64,000 bases of DNA from CAYWFP01 sp964457365 (lineage in GTDB: Bacteria; Planctomycetota; SZUA-567). This document shows, in pieces, positions 10,643 to 20,350 of the stretch (position 1 is the first letter of the stretch; each line of letters begins with the position of its first letter). The notes beneath the pieces are model-generated. The model was not told the origin of the DNA. It worked only from the letters and a program-made list of their open reading frames with translations, and made no database searches. The DNA is taken from the NCBI GenBank assembly GCA_964457365.1, contig CAYWFP010000006.1, positions 13,329 through 77,328 on the forward strand. Reading direction: 5' to 3'. The translations under genes were made by a program, and so were the position numbers.

Positions 10643-10841
10643 TCTAATCCGCGCCCGCGGATTGTCAAGCCATATATCATTGCCCGAAAAGACGGCAATT
10701 CGGGATGAACCGTACGCGGGTTGCGCGCGCTTGCAGCAAAGCCGACGAATCCGGGGAGTTTTTTTTTGCGCGCCATGCACCTTTCGCATATCCTCGCGCC
10801 TCGGTAGAGAAAAACCGGTTAACCGAAGAGAAGGAGATGGT

Positions 10842-11906
10842 ATGCAGAAGCAGCACATCGGCATCCTGGTCGCGATCGTGGCGGTGGCGGTCGTCGCCTT
10901 CGTGGTGTCGCGGATGAAGCCGCCGGCGTCGACCGACGTCGTCACCGTCTACGCCGCGCTCGACGAGGAATTCTCCGCGCCGATCCTCGACCGTTTCGAA
11001 CGCGAAACCGGTATCCGCGTCGACGTCAAGTTCGACACCGAGAGCACCAAGACCGTCGGCCTGACCGCGGCCATCGTCGAGGAGGCGAGCCGTCCGCGCT
11101 GCGACGTCTTCTGGAACAACGAGCCGGTCAACACCATCCGCCTCAAGGAGAAGGGCTTGCTGCAAGCCTACCGCCCCGAGGCGGCCGCGCGGTTTCCCGA
11201 GGCGTTCAAGGATCCCGACGGCATGTGGACCGGCTTCGCCGCCCGCGCGCGCGTGCTGCTGGTGAACACCGACCTGGTCGAGCCCGGGGAGGAACCGCGA
11301 GTCTTCGCCGACCTGCTCGAGGAGAAGTGGAAGGGCAAGCTGATCATGGCCAAACCCACCGCCGGCTCGACCGCGACCTGGGTCACCGTCTTCTACGTCA
11401 AGGACAAGGAGGCCCCCGAGGACGAAACGACGCACCTGGATCTTCTCGCCCGGCTGCTGAAGGACGGGCATATGATCGCCCGCGGCGGCAACAAGCAGTC
11501 CGCGCAGGCGGTCAGCCGCGGCGATATGGCCATGGGCTGGACCGACACCGACGACGCCATCGTCGAGGTCGAGGCCGGCAAGCCCGTCAAGATCCTTTAT
11601 CTCGGCGCCACCCCCGAGGACGGCGGCGCGCTGTTCTTTCCCAACACGCTCAGCATCGTCAAGAACTGCCCGCACCCGGAAAACGCCCGGAAGCTGATCG
11701 AATACCTGCTCTCGGCGAAGGTGGAGAAACGTCTCGCCGACAGCGCCTCGGCGCAGATTCCGGTCAACCCCGCGATCCAGCCCGGCGAAGACTTCAAGCC
11801 GCGCGTGACCTTGCCGAGCCAGTCGCTGCCGATGGTCGTCGACTGGGACAAGGTCGCCGCCCACTGGGACGAGGCGATGGCGTGGATCGACCGGAACGTG
11901 CCGTAA
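10842..11906 (+). CDS. extracellular substrate-binding protein (iron(III)-type ABC)
   Basis: A 354-residue lipid-free binding protein with an uncleaved-looking N-terminal membrane anchor (residues 7-24). VVTVYAALDEEFSAPILDRFERETGI is the hallmark N-terminal lobe of the iron(III)/thiamine-type type II binding-protein family. GSTATWVT and DTDDAIVEVEAGKPV match its hinge and second lobe. AAGGAG precedes ATG 10842. No permease or ATPase gene is adjacent on either side, so the transporter it serves must lie elsewhere, or it works alone as a sensor or scavenger. A strong terminator follows directly, so it is monocistronic. Confidence 0.8.
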   Translation: MQKQHIGILVAIVAVAVVAFVVSRMKPPASTDVVTVYAALDEEFSAPILDRFERETGIRVDVKFDTESTKTVGLTAAIVEEASRPRCDVFWNNEPVNTIRLKEKGLLQAYRPEAAARFPEAFKDPDGMWTGFAARARVLLVNTDLVEPGEEPRVFADLLEEKWKGKLIMAKPTAGSTATWVTVFYVKDKEAPEDETTHLDLLARLLKDGHMIARGGNKQSAQAVSRGDMAMGWTDTDDAIVEVEAGKPVKILYLGATPEDGGALFFPNTLSIVKNCPHPENARKLIEYLLSAKVEKRLADSASAQIPVNPAIQPGEDFKPRVTLPSQSLPMVVDWDKVAAHWDEAMAWIDRNVP

Positions 11907-11927
11907 GCATCCTTTCACGCACGTCGT

Positions 11928-11960
11928 GCGCCGCTCTCTTTGGCGCGCGGCGCTCTTTTT
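11928..11960 (+). terminator. intrinsic terminator of the binding-protein gene
   Basis: GCGCCGC pairs with GCGGCGC around a 12-base loop, followed by TCTTTTT. It lies 22 bases after the stop codon of the substrate-binding protein gene. Confidence 0.75.
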
Positions 11961-12004
11961 GTCCATGGGCGCAGTTGAAATCGCCGGCACGACGCGGTTC
12001 AATC

Positions 12005-12361
12005 ATGTGCCCGGGTGAAGCGCAAAGGAACGCGCTGGGCCTCTGCCGGAAATGCCTCCGCGCCCACGCGCTGGGCCTGCTGCTCCTTCTCTTCGTGCCG
12101 TACTGGGGCGCGTACCTCGGGCTGTCGCGGTATGCGATGGCACGGTCGAGCCAGCGAGAGAAATTCGATTGGCAATCGTCTGGGCATATGTTCTTTCTTC
12201 CGGGTGCGCCCGAGGTGGATCTCGACCGCATTGAGAAGTGCAGATGCCGGCGAAATCACCGCCTTCTCCTTGTCGCCTTCTTTCCGCTGCGGGTGTTCGA
12301 GTGGAAATTCCTGGGCGGTTATCGTCCGGTAACGCGCATGCCGCACGGCATCGGCGGGTAA
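12005..12361 (+). CDS. small hypothetical membrane protein
   Basis: A possible 118-residue protein. It opens with CPGEAQRNALGLCRKCLRAHALG, holds one or two hydrophobic segments (GLLLLLFVPYWGAYLGLS and LLLVAFFPLRVF) and includes CRCRRNH. Several cysteine pairs hint at metal binding or membrane association. I do not recognise a family. It sits between a terminator and mnmG, ending 43 bases before the latter. GGGTGAAG-type purines are too close to serve as a clear ribosome site, so existence is only moderately supported. Confidence 0.4.
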   Translation: MCPGEAQRNALGLCRKCLRAHALGLLLLLFVPYWGAYLGLSRYAMARSSQREKFDWQSSGHMFFLPGAPEVDLDRIEKCRCRRNHRLLLVAFFPLRVFEWKFLGGYRPVTRMPHGIGG

Positions 12362-12404
12362 CGCCTCTTGGCAATTCCCGCCCCACCGCATACAATCCCC
12401 TCCC

Positions 12405-14228
<1,824 letters not shown>

Positions 14229-14316
14229 CCGGACGGCGCGAGACGTCGGCAAGACGCGCGCCTGTTGGAGAACCGATGCGACAGCATGAGTGTCAACCCG
14301 AGCCAGCGGAGGCCTC

Positions 14317-16521
14317 GTGAACGCCCTCTCCCCCGCCCAGCACGCCCGCGGCCAGCAGGCGGCGCTCCGCGCCAACCTGATGATGATGGTCTCCAACGCC
14401 ATCCTCATCGGCCCGGTGATGATGCTCTTCGCCAACGACGTGCTGGGCTTCTCGCCCAAGCGCATCGCCGCGATCCTGGCGATCATCCCCCTCGTCGGCC
14501 TGGCCCGGATCGTTCTCCTGGAGACGCTGCGGCGGCAGGGCAAGCGCCGGATCATCTACTACGGCGAGGGCGTGCGCCTGGCCATCGTTCTGGTGCTGCT
14601 GCTGCTCCCGTCGGCGTGGCTCTCCTTCGAGCTCTACGTGGCGCTTCTGTGCGTCTACGTCGCCGGCCAGCAACTCGGCGTCGGCGTCGCCTGGCAGCCG
14701 CTGCTGCGGGATATCACCACCACCGAAGACCGCGGCCGCTTCTTCGCCCGCATGCGTTTCTGGTTCCAGGTCGTCACCGCGGCGATGATGATCGCGATCC
14801 CGTTCCTCATCGGCCAGAGCATCCTGCCGTGGCAGTACAAGGGGCTGCTGCTGCTGGCGGTCGCGGGGGCGGCGAACCGGATCTACTGGGTTCGGCGGAT
14901 CCCGGAGCTTCCGCCCGCGCGGAAGGACGGCCCGCGGACAATCCTCTCCCCGCGCCTGTGGCAGGTGCTCAAACGATCTCCGCTGCTGCGGCTGCCGCTG
15001 CTGATCGCGGTGTTGGTGCTGCTGATCCAGGTGCCCATCTATGTCGTCTACCTCAAGACGATGATGCACGCGCCCTCGAACATCGCCAGCGCCTTCATCG
15101 CCGCGAGCATGCTCGGCGTCGCCGCGAGCCTCCTGCTCTGGGGGCGGATCGCCGACGCGCTGGGCTTCCGCCCGCTCCTGACGGGGTTGCTGCTGCTCTT
15201 CGTGCTGCTGACACCGCTGCACCTTCTCATCGCACCCTTCCCGCAGGCATACTCGGGGCTGACCGGGCTGGGCCTGCCCGAGTACGTCACCCTCGCGGTC
15301 CTGCTGCTGCAGGGCTTTCTGCAGGGCGCGCTCGCCGCGGGCATCGGCATCGCCAACACCTCGATCCAGCACTACCACGTCCGCAGCGAGGACTCCTTCG
15401 AGGCGATGAACCTCTACCAGATGGCGCTGGTGCCGGCCACCGGCCTGGTGCATCTCTTCTACGGCTACCTCCTCGACGACTTCGTCCTCCCGCGCGGGAA
15501 CGTACCCTTCGCCAACGGCGTTCTCCACTTCGACTGGCTCAAGGGCTACTTCTTCTGCGTCGCCGTGCCGATGGCGGCGGTGGTGCTCGTGCTGATCCGG
15601 CGGCTGCCGAACACCCGCCCCTGGTTCGGCGTGGGCCACTTCTTCACCTCGCTCTCGATGTCGCCGCTGCGCGTCATGATGGCCGAGCGCTTCGTCTATC
15701 ACGAGGACGAGGACACCCGCTGCCGCACCGCGCGCTGGTTCGCCGCCCACCCCTCGCCGCTGACGGTGGATCCGCTGAGCGAGCTCTTGAGCGATCCGTC
15801 GTACGACGTCCGCGTCGCCGCCATCCGCGCGCTCGCCGAGACCGGGAGCGACCTGGCGGGCAAGCGTCTGCTGGCGATGCTCGAGGACGAGAACCAGCGT
15901 TTCGTCGCCGCGCACGTGGCCTGGGCGCTGGGCGAACTCAGGTACCGGCCGGCCGTCGAGGCGCTGCTTGTCGCCTTGCGGGATAAGGAACGCGCCAGCC
16001 TGCAGGCCATGGCCGCGCGCGCACTCGGCAAGCTCGGCGACGAACGGGCGGTCGAGCCGCTGGCCGAACTGCTGCGTCGCCGGCCCCGTCGACGGCTGGT
16101 GGTCAGCTCCGCCGCGCGCGCGCTCCTGCGCTTCGACGGCCCGGCGCGGGCGTACGCGGAGCCGCTCTTCGGCGCGCTGGCGAGCCTGGAGGAACGCGAG
16201 GACCGGTTCGAGCTGATGGACGGGCTCTGCGGCATGCTCGGCATCTCCAATACCTGGCTGCTGCGCTACCTCGAGGAGGCCCAGTCGGCCCGAGGCGCCC
16301 TCGGCGCCTACGCGGCCTACCAGAACGCCGGCTGGCGCAGCGAACGCGCGGACGTGCTCGAAGCGCTGGAACAGCGCCGCACGGAGGCTATACTGGAGAT
16401 GGTCGCCGCGGCCGCGGCGGACGATCCGGTCATTCGCGGGCTGCGGGCGGTGCTGGCGCGCTGCAGGCAGTTGACGCCGGTCCATGTCATGGCCGTGGCG
16501 TGGCTGATGTTGAAGGAGTAG
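14317..16521 (+). CDS. MFS transporter fused to HEAT repeats
   Basis: A 734-residue fusion. Residues 1 to about 450 contain around twelve hydrophobic helices with MFS-like loops (DVLGFSPKRIAAI; GIANTSIQHYHVRSEDSFEAMNLYQ). From about 480 to 640 come HEAT or PBS-lyase-type repeats: DPSYDVRVAAIRALAETG, QRFVAAHVAWALGELRYRPAVEALLVAL, RASLQAMAARALGKLGDERAVEPLAELL. GTG 14317 is chosen because GGAGG lies four bases upstream; ATG-like starts further upstream lack such a site. The soluble repeats would lie on one membrane face and may gate transport or dock a partner. The SDR gene starts three bases after its stop. Substrate unknown. Confidence 0.75.
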   Translation: MNALSPAQHARGQQAALRANLMMMVSNAILIGPVMMLFANDVLGFSPKRIAAILAIIPLVGLARIVLLETLRRQGKRRIIYYGEGVRLAIVLVLLLLPSAWLSFELYVALLCVYVAGQQLGVGVAWQPLLRDITTTEDRGRFFARMRFWFQVVTAAMMIAIPFLIGQSILPWQYKGLLLLAVAGAANRIYWVRRIPELPPARKDGPRTILSPRLWQVLKRSPLLRLPLLIAVLVLLIQVPIYVVYLKTMMHAPSNIASAFIAASMLGVAASLLLWGRIADALGFRPLLTGLLLLFVLLTPLHLLIAPFPQAYSGLTGLGLPEYVTLAVLLLQGFLQGALAAGIGIANTSIQHYHVRSEDSFEAMNLYQMALVPATGLVHLFYGYLLDDFVLPRGNVPFANGVLHFDWLKGYFFCVAVPMAAVVLVLIRRLPNTRPWFGVGHFFTSLSMSPLRVMMAERFVYHEDEDTRCRTARWFAAHPSPLTVDPLSELLSDPSYDVRVAAIRALAETGSDLAGKRLLAMLEDENQRFVAAHVAWALGELRYRPAVEALLVALRDKERASLQAMAARALGKLGDERAVEPLAELLRRRPRRRLVVSSAARALLRFDGPARAYAEPLFGALASLEEREDRFELMDGLCGMLGISNTWLLRYLEEAQSARGALGAYAAYQNAGWRSERADVLEALEQRRTEAILEMVAAAAADDPVIRGLRAVLARCRQLTPVHVMAVAWLMLKE

Positions 16522-16524
16522 CCC

Positions 16525-17319
16525 ATGCCCAATCGTTTCGACGGCAAGGTCGTCTGGATCACCGGCGCCTCCAGCGGCATCGGCGAGGCCCTGGCCCACT
16601 CCTTCGCGCGCGCGCGCGCGCGCCTGATCCTCTCCGCGCGCAGTGTCGAAAAGCTGCACGAGGTGGCCGCGGCGATGCCGACCGGCGATGTCCGCGTGCT
16701 GCCGTTGGATCTCTCCATCAACGACGCGCTGCCGGCGAAGGCCGACGAGGCCCGCTCGCTCTTCGGCCGCGTCGACATTCTGGTCAACAACGGCGGCGTG
16801 AGCCAGCGTTCCTTCGCCATGGACACGCCGCTGGAGACCACCCGCTACCTGATGGAGGTCAACTTCTTCGGCGCGGTCACCCTGACGCACCGGCTGCTGC
16901 CGGCGATGCAGGAGCAGGGCGGCGGACACGTCGTGGTGATCAGCAGCGTCATGGGCAAGTTCGGCGCGCGGCGGCGCTCCTCGTACGCGGCGAGCAAGCA
17001 CGCGCTGCACGGCTACTTCGACGCCCTGCGCGCGGAGGTCTGGCAGGGCGGCATCCGCGTCACTCTCGTCTGCCCCGGCTACGTCCGCACCAACATCTCC
17101 TGCAACGCCTTCGAGGCCGGCGGCAAACCCCACGGCAGGATGGACCCGGGCCAGGACAAGGGCATGACGCCGGCGGCCTGCGCCGCGAAGATCCTGACCG
17201 CCGTGGCCCGCGGCCGCGACGAGATCACCATCGGCGGGCGCGAGACCTGGGGCGTGGTGGCCAAGCGCTTCCTCCCGGGCCTGCTGAACCGCATGCTGCG
17301 CACCATCGATCCCGATTAG
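16525..17319 (+). CDS. short-chain dehydrogenase/reductase
   Basis: A 264-residue classical SDR, resembling DHRS7-type and bacterial acyl-ketone reductases. TGASSGIGEALA binds the nucleotide, NNGGVS is a variant of the NNAG motif, and ISSVMG...SSYAASKHA supplies the catalytic Ser-Tyr-Lys. The C-terminal segment ending RMLRTIDPD is short and hydrophobic. AAGGAG within the end of the MFS gene provides the ribosome site, and the start is three bases after that stop codon, so the two are co-translated. Substrate is not evident. Confidence 0.85.
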   Translation: MPNRFDGKVVWITGASSGIGEALAHSFARARARLILSARSVEKLHEVAAAMPTGDVRVLPLDLSINDALPAKADEARSLFGRVDILVNNGGVSQRSFAMDTPLETTRYLMEVNFFGAVTLTHRLLPAMQEQGGGHVVVISSVMGKFGARRRSSYAASKHALHGYFDALRAEVWQGGIRVTLVCPGYVRTNISCNAFEAGGKPHGRMDPGQDKGMTPAACAAKILTAVARGRDEITIGGRETWGVVAKRFLPGLLNRMLRTIDPD

Positions 17320-17404
17320 ATCCCGTTCATCCCGCTTGACCATGCGTTTGATGCAACGGACTCGCTTTTTTGCCGGCGAAAACCTTTTCGCCCGGCAATG
17401 CGTT

Positions 17405-17432
17405 TTGACTTCGCCCGAATTCCCGGTATAGT
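17405..17432 (+). promoter_or_regulatory. sigma70-like promoter for the channel/HDOD genes
   Basis: TTGACT, 16-base spacer, TATAGT lies about 80 bases before the start codon at 17513. It is one of the clearest promoters in the window. Confidence 0.65.
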
Positions 17433-17512
17433 ATAGCCGCGCGGCGTGGGGGCGGGCGTCGATCCCAGACAAGGCGGCCTGCGTGATCCGGATGAACGAG
17501 GAGACGACCGCG

Positions 17513-18541
17513 ATGAGCGCGCGGTGGACCGAGAAGGACGCCGGCGGCACCTCCCTGCGCGACCGGACGCTGGCGGAGTTACGCCGGCAGCGCGGCGCGG
17601 CTTCCGGCGCGGATCTGGCCGGCATCGACCTCGCCGGCGAGGATTTGAGCGACATGCACCTCTCGGGGGTGGATCTGCGCCACGCCAACCTCTCCCACGC
17701 GGTGCTGAGCGGGGTCGACCTCTCCTTCGCCGACCTCTCCGGCGCCAATCTCTTCCAGGCCCGGCTCGACCGCGCGGAGCTCCTGGGCGCGAACCTCGGC
17801 GGCAGCGACTGCCGCGAATGCACGGGCACCGGCGTCGGCCTCGGCGGGGCGGACCTCTCGCGCGCGGGCTTCTTCGGCGCGCGCCTGGAACGCTCCACCC
17901 TGACCAAGGCCAACCTGCACGCGGCCGATTTCCGCGGCGCCAGCCTGCAGCACTGCCGCGTCCGCGAGGCCGACCTGACCGAGGTCGACTTCACCGGCGC
18001 GGACCTGCAGTTCGCCGACCTCACCGCCAGCGACGTGTACAAGGCGGTGCTGAACAACGCCGACCTGCGCGAAACGAGACTGCATGATCTGAAACGCTAT
18101 TACAGCGCCCGGTGGCTCAACACCGATATCCGCCACACCAATTTCTGCGGCACGTACCTGCTGCGCCGGTATATCGTCGACGAGAACTACCTCCACGAGT
18201 TCCGCAACAGCGACGGCCTGCGCTACGCCCTCTACTGGGCCTGGTGGATCACCTCCGACTGCGGGCGGAGCCTGTCGCGCTGGGCGGCCTGGACGGCCGG
18301 CATCGCGCTGCTCTTCGCCGTCGTCTACTCCTTCATGGAGATCGACTACGGCGGCCACCCGACGTGGTTCTCCACGGTGTACTTCAGCATCGTCACGATG
18401 ACGACCCTCGGTTACGGCGACGTGGTGCCCTCCTCGACCGCGGCGCAGGTGGTGGCCACCGTCGAGGTGATCCTCGGCTATCTGGCACTGGGTGGGGTGC
18501 TCTCCATCTTCGCCAACAAGATGGGCCGGCGCGCGGACTGA
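17513..18541 (+). CDS. pentapeptide-repeat protein fused to a two-TM potassium channel
   Basis: A 342-residue fusion. Residues 25-200 are A(D/N)LXX pentapeptide repeats (LAGIDLAGEDLSDMHLSG, then FADLSGANLFQARLDRAELL), predicted to fold into a right-handed quadrilateral beta-helix. The last 90 residues hold a hydrophobic helix (AAWTAGIALLFAVVYSF), a pore loop with the potassium selectivity sequence TMTTLGYGD, and a final membrane helix. ATG 17513 is chosen because GAGGAG lies eight bases upstream; GTG 17483 and ATG 17492 are alternatives. It probably forms a tetrameric cation channel with a cytoplasmic beta-helix. The HDOD gene follows 31 bases later. Confidence 0.85.
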   Translation: MSARWTEKDAGGTSLRDRTLAELRRQRGAASGADLAGIDLAGEDLSDMHLSGVDLRHANLSHAVLSGVDLSFADLSGANLFQARLDRAELLGANLGGSDCRECTGTGVGLGGADLSRAGFFGARLERSTLTKANLHAADFRGASLQHCRVREADLTEVDFTGADLQFADLTASDVYKAVLNNADLRETRLHDLKRYYSARWLNTDIRHTNFCGTYLLRRYIVDENYLHEFRNSDGLRYALYWAWWITSDCGRSLSRWAAWTAGIALLFAVVYSFMEIDYGGHPTWFSTVYFSIVTMTTLGYGDVVPSSTAAQVVATVEVILGYLALGGVLSIFANKMGRRAD

Positions 18542-18572
18542 AAGCCCGCTGCCAAGCGAAAGGAAAAGGGAA

Positions 18573-19427
18573 ATGTTCGAGTTCTTCAAACGGCTCCGCG
18601 TCGACCCGAAAGCGCGCATGCGCGAGGTGCTCGGCGAGTTCAAGCTGCCGACGTTCCCGCAGGTGGTGATGAAGGCGCTCGGCAAGATCCGCGAGCCCGG
18701 CGTCTCCGCGCGCGAGGTCGGCGAGATCATCGGCACCGACCCGGGGCTTTCGCTGCAGATCTTCAAGATCGTCAACTCCGCGGCCTTCCAGACGCGGCAC
18801 AAGATCACCGACATCAACCAGGCCGTGGCGCTGATGGGCATGTCCAGCCTCGAGGCGCTGCTGCTCTCGGTCGCCGTCGGCAACCAGCTCCCGCGCACGA
18901 GCGGCCAGTATTACGACTACAAGGTCTTCTGGCGCGCGGCGATGCAGCGCGCGGCGCTGGCGAGCTCCTTCTCCTCGGTCGTCTGCCCCAGCCGCAAGAT
19001 GGAGAGCTTCACCGCGGCGCTGCTGCAGGACATGGCCATCCCCTTCCTGGTCAAACAGCAGGCCGGCAAGTACATCCCGGTGCTCGACTCCTGGCGCCGC
19101 GAGGCCGGCACCGACCTGGCCAGGCTCGAACGCGAGCGTTTCGAGTGGGACCACGCCGAGGTGGCCACCTGGCTCTGCGACGAGTGGTCGCTCCCGGAGA
19201 CCATCAGCATGGCCATCGGCGAGCATCACGGCAGCCTCGACCTCGGGGGCCGGTGCCCCATGCCCGTGCGCGTCGTGAACTGCGTCCGCGACTTCGAGAG
19301 CAACAGCGGTATCGACGAGGTGACTGACCGCGCGCCGGAAGAGCTGAAGATCGAGAAGGAGAAGGTCAAGGTCCTCGTCGACGAGAGTCTCGAAATCGCC
19401 GAGGACCTGTTCAAGCTGTTTCGCTGA
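18573..19427 (+). CDS. HDOD-domain signalling protein
   Basis: A 284-residue protein dominated by an HDOD domain, a catalytically dead relative of HD phosphohydrolases used in signal output. FKLPTFPQVVMKALGKI, GEIIGTDPGLSLQIFKIVNSAAF and the INQAVALMGMSSLEALLLS stretch match the family closely. The C-terminal portion retains a GEHHG turn. AGGAAAAGGG precedes ATG 18573. It follows the channel gene on the same strand and may share its promoter. Partner and signal are unknown. Confidence 0.88.
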   Translation: MFEFFKRLRVDPKARMREVLGEFKLPTFPQVVMKALGKIREPGVSAREVGEIIGTDPGLSLQIFKIVNSAAFQTRHKITDINQAVALMGMSSLEALLLSVAVGNQLPRTSGQYYDYKVFWRAAMQRAALASSFSSVVCPSRKMESFTAALLQDMAIPFLVKQQAGKYIPVLDSWRREAGTDLARLERERFEWDHAEVATWLCDEWSLPETISMAIGEHHGSLDLGGRCPMPVRVVNCVRDFESNSGIDEVTDRAPEELKIEKEKVKVLVDESLEIAEDLFKLFR

Positions 19428-19492
19428 AGCGGCCGGCATCGATGCCGTCGAACGGTTTCTCCAAACGCGCGGCCCTCGGCGAAGACGGATAG

Positions 19493-20350
19493 TCAGCGGC
19501 CACCCGCCGCCCACGCCAGCAGGCTCAGCACGCCCAGCCCGTAATACGTGTACTCCGCGTCCGGCCCCGGATCGCGGGCGCTGCCGGCGAAGCCGCCGCC
19601 GGCACATGCCAGTCCGCGCGCAAACCGCCCCAGCGGCGCTAGCCTGAGCGCCCGCATGGCCCCCGCCTCATGCAGGGCCGTCAGCGCCGTGAAGCTGCTG
19701 AGCAGGTCGCCCGCCGGTACCGCCGGCGTAGCCCGGAAGCCCCCGTCCCCGGTCTGCTGCGCAGCCAGAAACGCCGTGCCCGCCTCGACCCACTCCGGCG
19801 GCGTCTCGTCCAGCCGTACCAGCACGCTCAGCGCCGCGGCGGTGGCATTGGTCTGCGGCAGGCTCGTCTCCTCACTGCGGCGGAAACCGCCCGCGGACGC
19901 GCGCAACGCGCCCAGCGCCGCCAGAAGCGTTTCCTCCGCCGGCCTCTCTTCGTGCAGCAGTTCCAGGCAGAGACTGCCGAGGAAGACGGCGTACGCGTTG
20001 GGCTTCGCCAATGCTTCTTGCAGCAGATACCGCGCCGGCGTCTCCGGCAGCGGCAGGCCCAGCATCGCCGCGCCGTCGAGCAGGCAGTAGCGGTCGACCA
20101 GCGTCGCCGCCGTCTGCTTCCGGAGGTACTCGCCCGCCCGGGCGAGGCGTGCCGGATCGGGTGTCGCCGGCGCCGCGCAGAGGTGCAACGCCCGCAGGGC
20201 GAAACGGGTGTAATACAGGTCGCTCCCGCCTTGCGGTCCCCGGAAGCCGCCGTCGTCCTGTTGCTGCGCGTGAAGAAACGCCGCGTGACCCTGGCGGAAT
20301 GCCGCGGGCAGGGCGCCCGCACCGGCGATGATCGCCTCCGGCCACCTCAC
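19493..20350 (-). CDS. GGF-repeat alpha/alpha-barrel prenyltransferase/cyclase-like protein
   Basis: A 285-residue protein with repeats typical of protein prenyltransferase beta subunits and squalene/terpene cyclases: QDDGGFRGPQGG near the N-terminus, QQTGDGGFRATP in the middle, and CAGGGFAGSARDPGPDAEYTYYGLGVLSLLA at the end. It is shorter than true cyclases (over 600 residues) and lacks an obvious DxDD motif. It starts at GTG 20350, which overlaps the TGA stop of the polyprenyl synthase by four bases (GTGA), so the two are translationally coupled. Inferred role: it binds or modifies the isoprenoid made by its partner. The reaction is not determined. Confidence 0.75.
   Translation of the reverse strand: MRWPEAIIAGAGALPAAFRQGHAAFLHAQQQDDGGFRGPQGGSDLYYTRFALRALHLCAAPATPDPARLARAGEYLRKQTAATLVDRYCLLDGAAMLGLPLPETPARYLLQEALAKPNAYAVFLGSLCLELLHEERPAEETLLAALGALRASAGGFRRSEETSLPQTNATAAALSVLVRLDETPPEWVEAGTAFLAAQQTGDGGFRATPAVPAGDLLSSFTALTALHEAGAMRALRLAPLGRFARGLACAGGGFAGSARDPGPDAEYTYYGLGVLSLLAWAAGGR

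Noticed and set aside
10820..10832. Palindrome CGGTTAACCG before the binding-protein gene
   Set aside because: It may be an operator, but a ten-base palindrome occurs by chance too easily and no regulator gene is adjacent.
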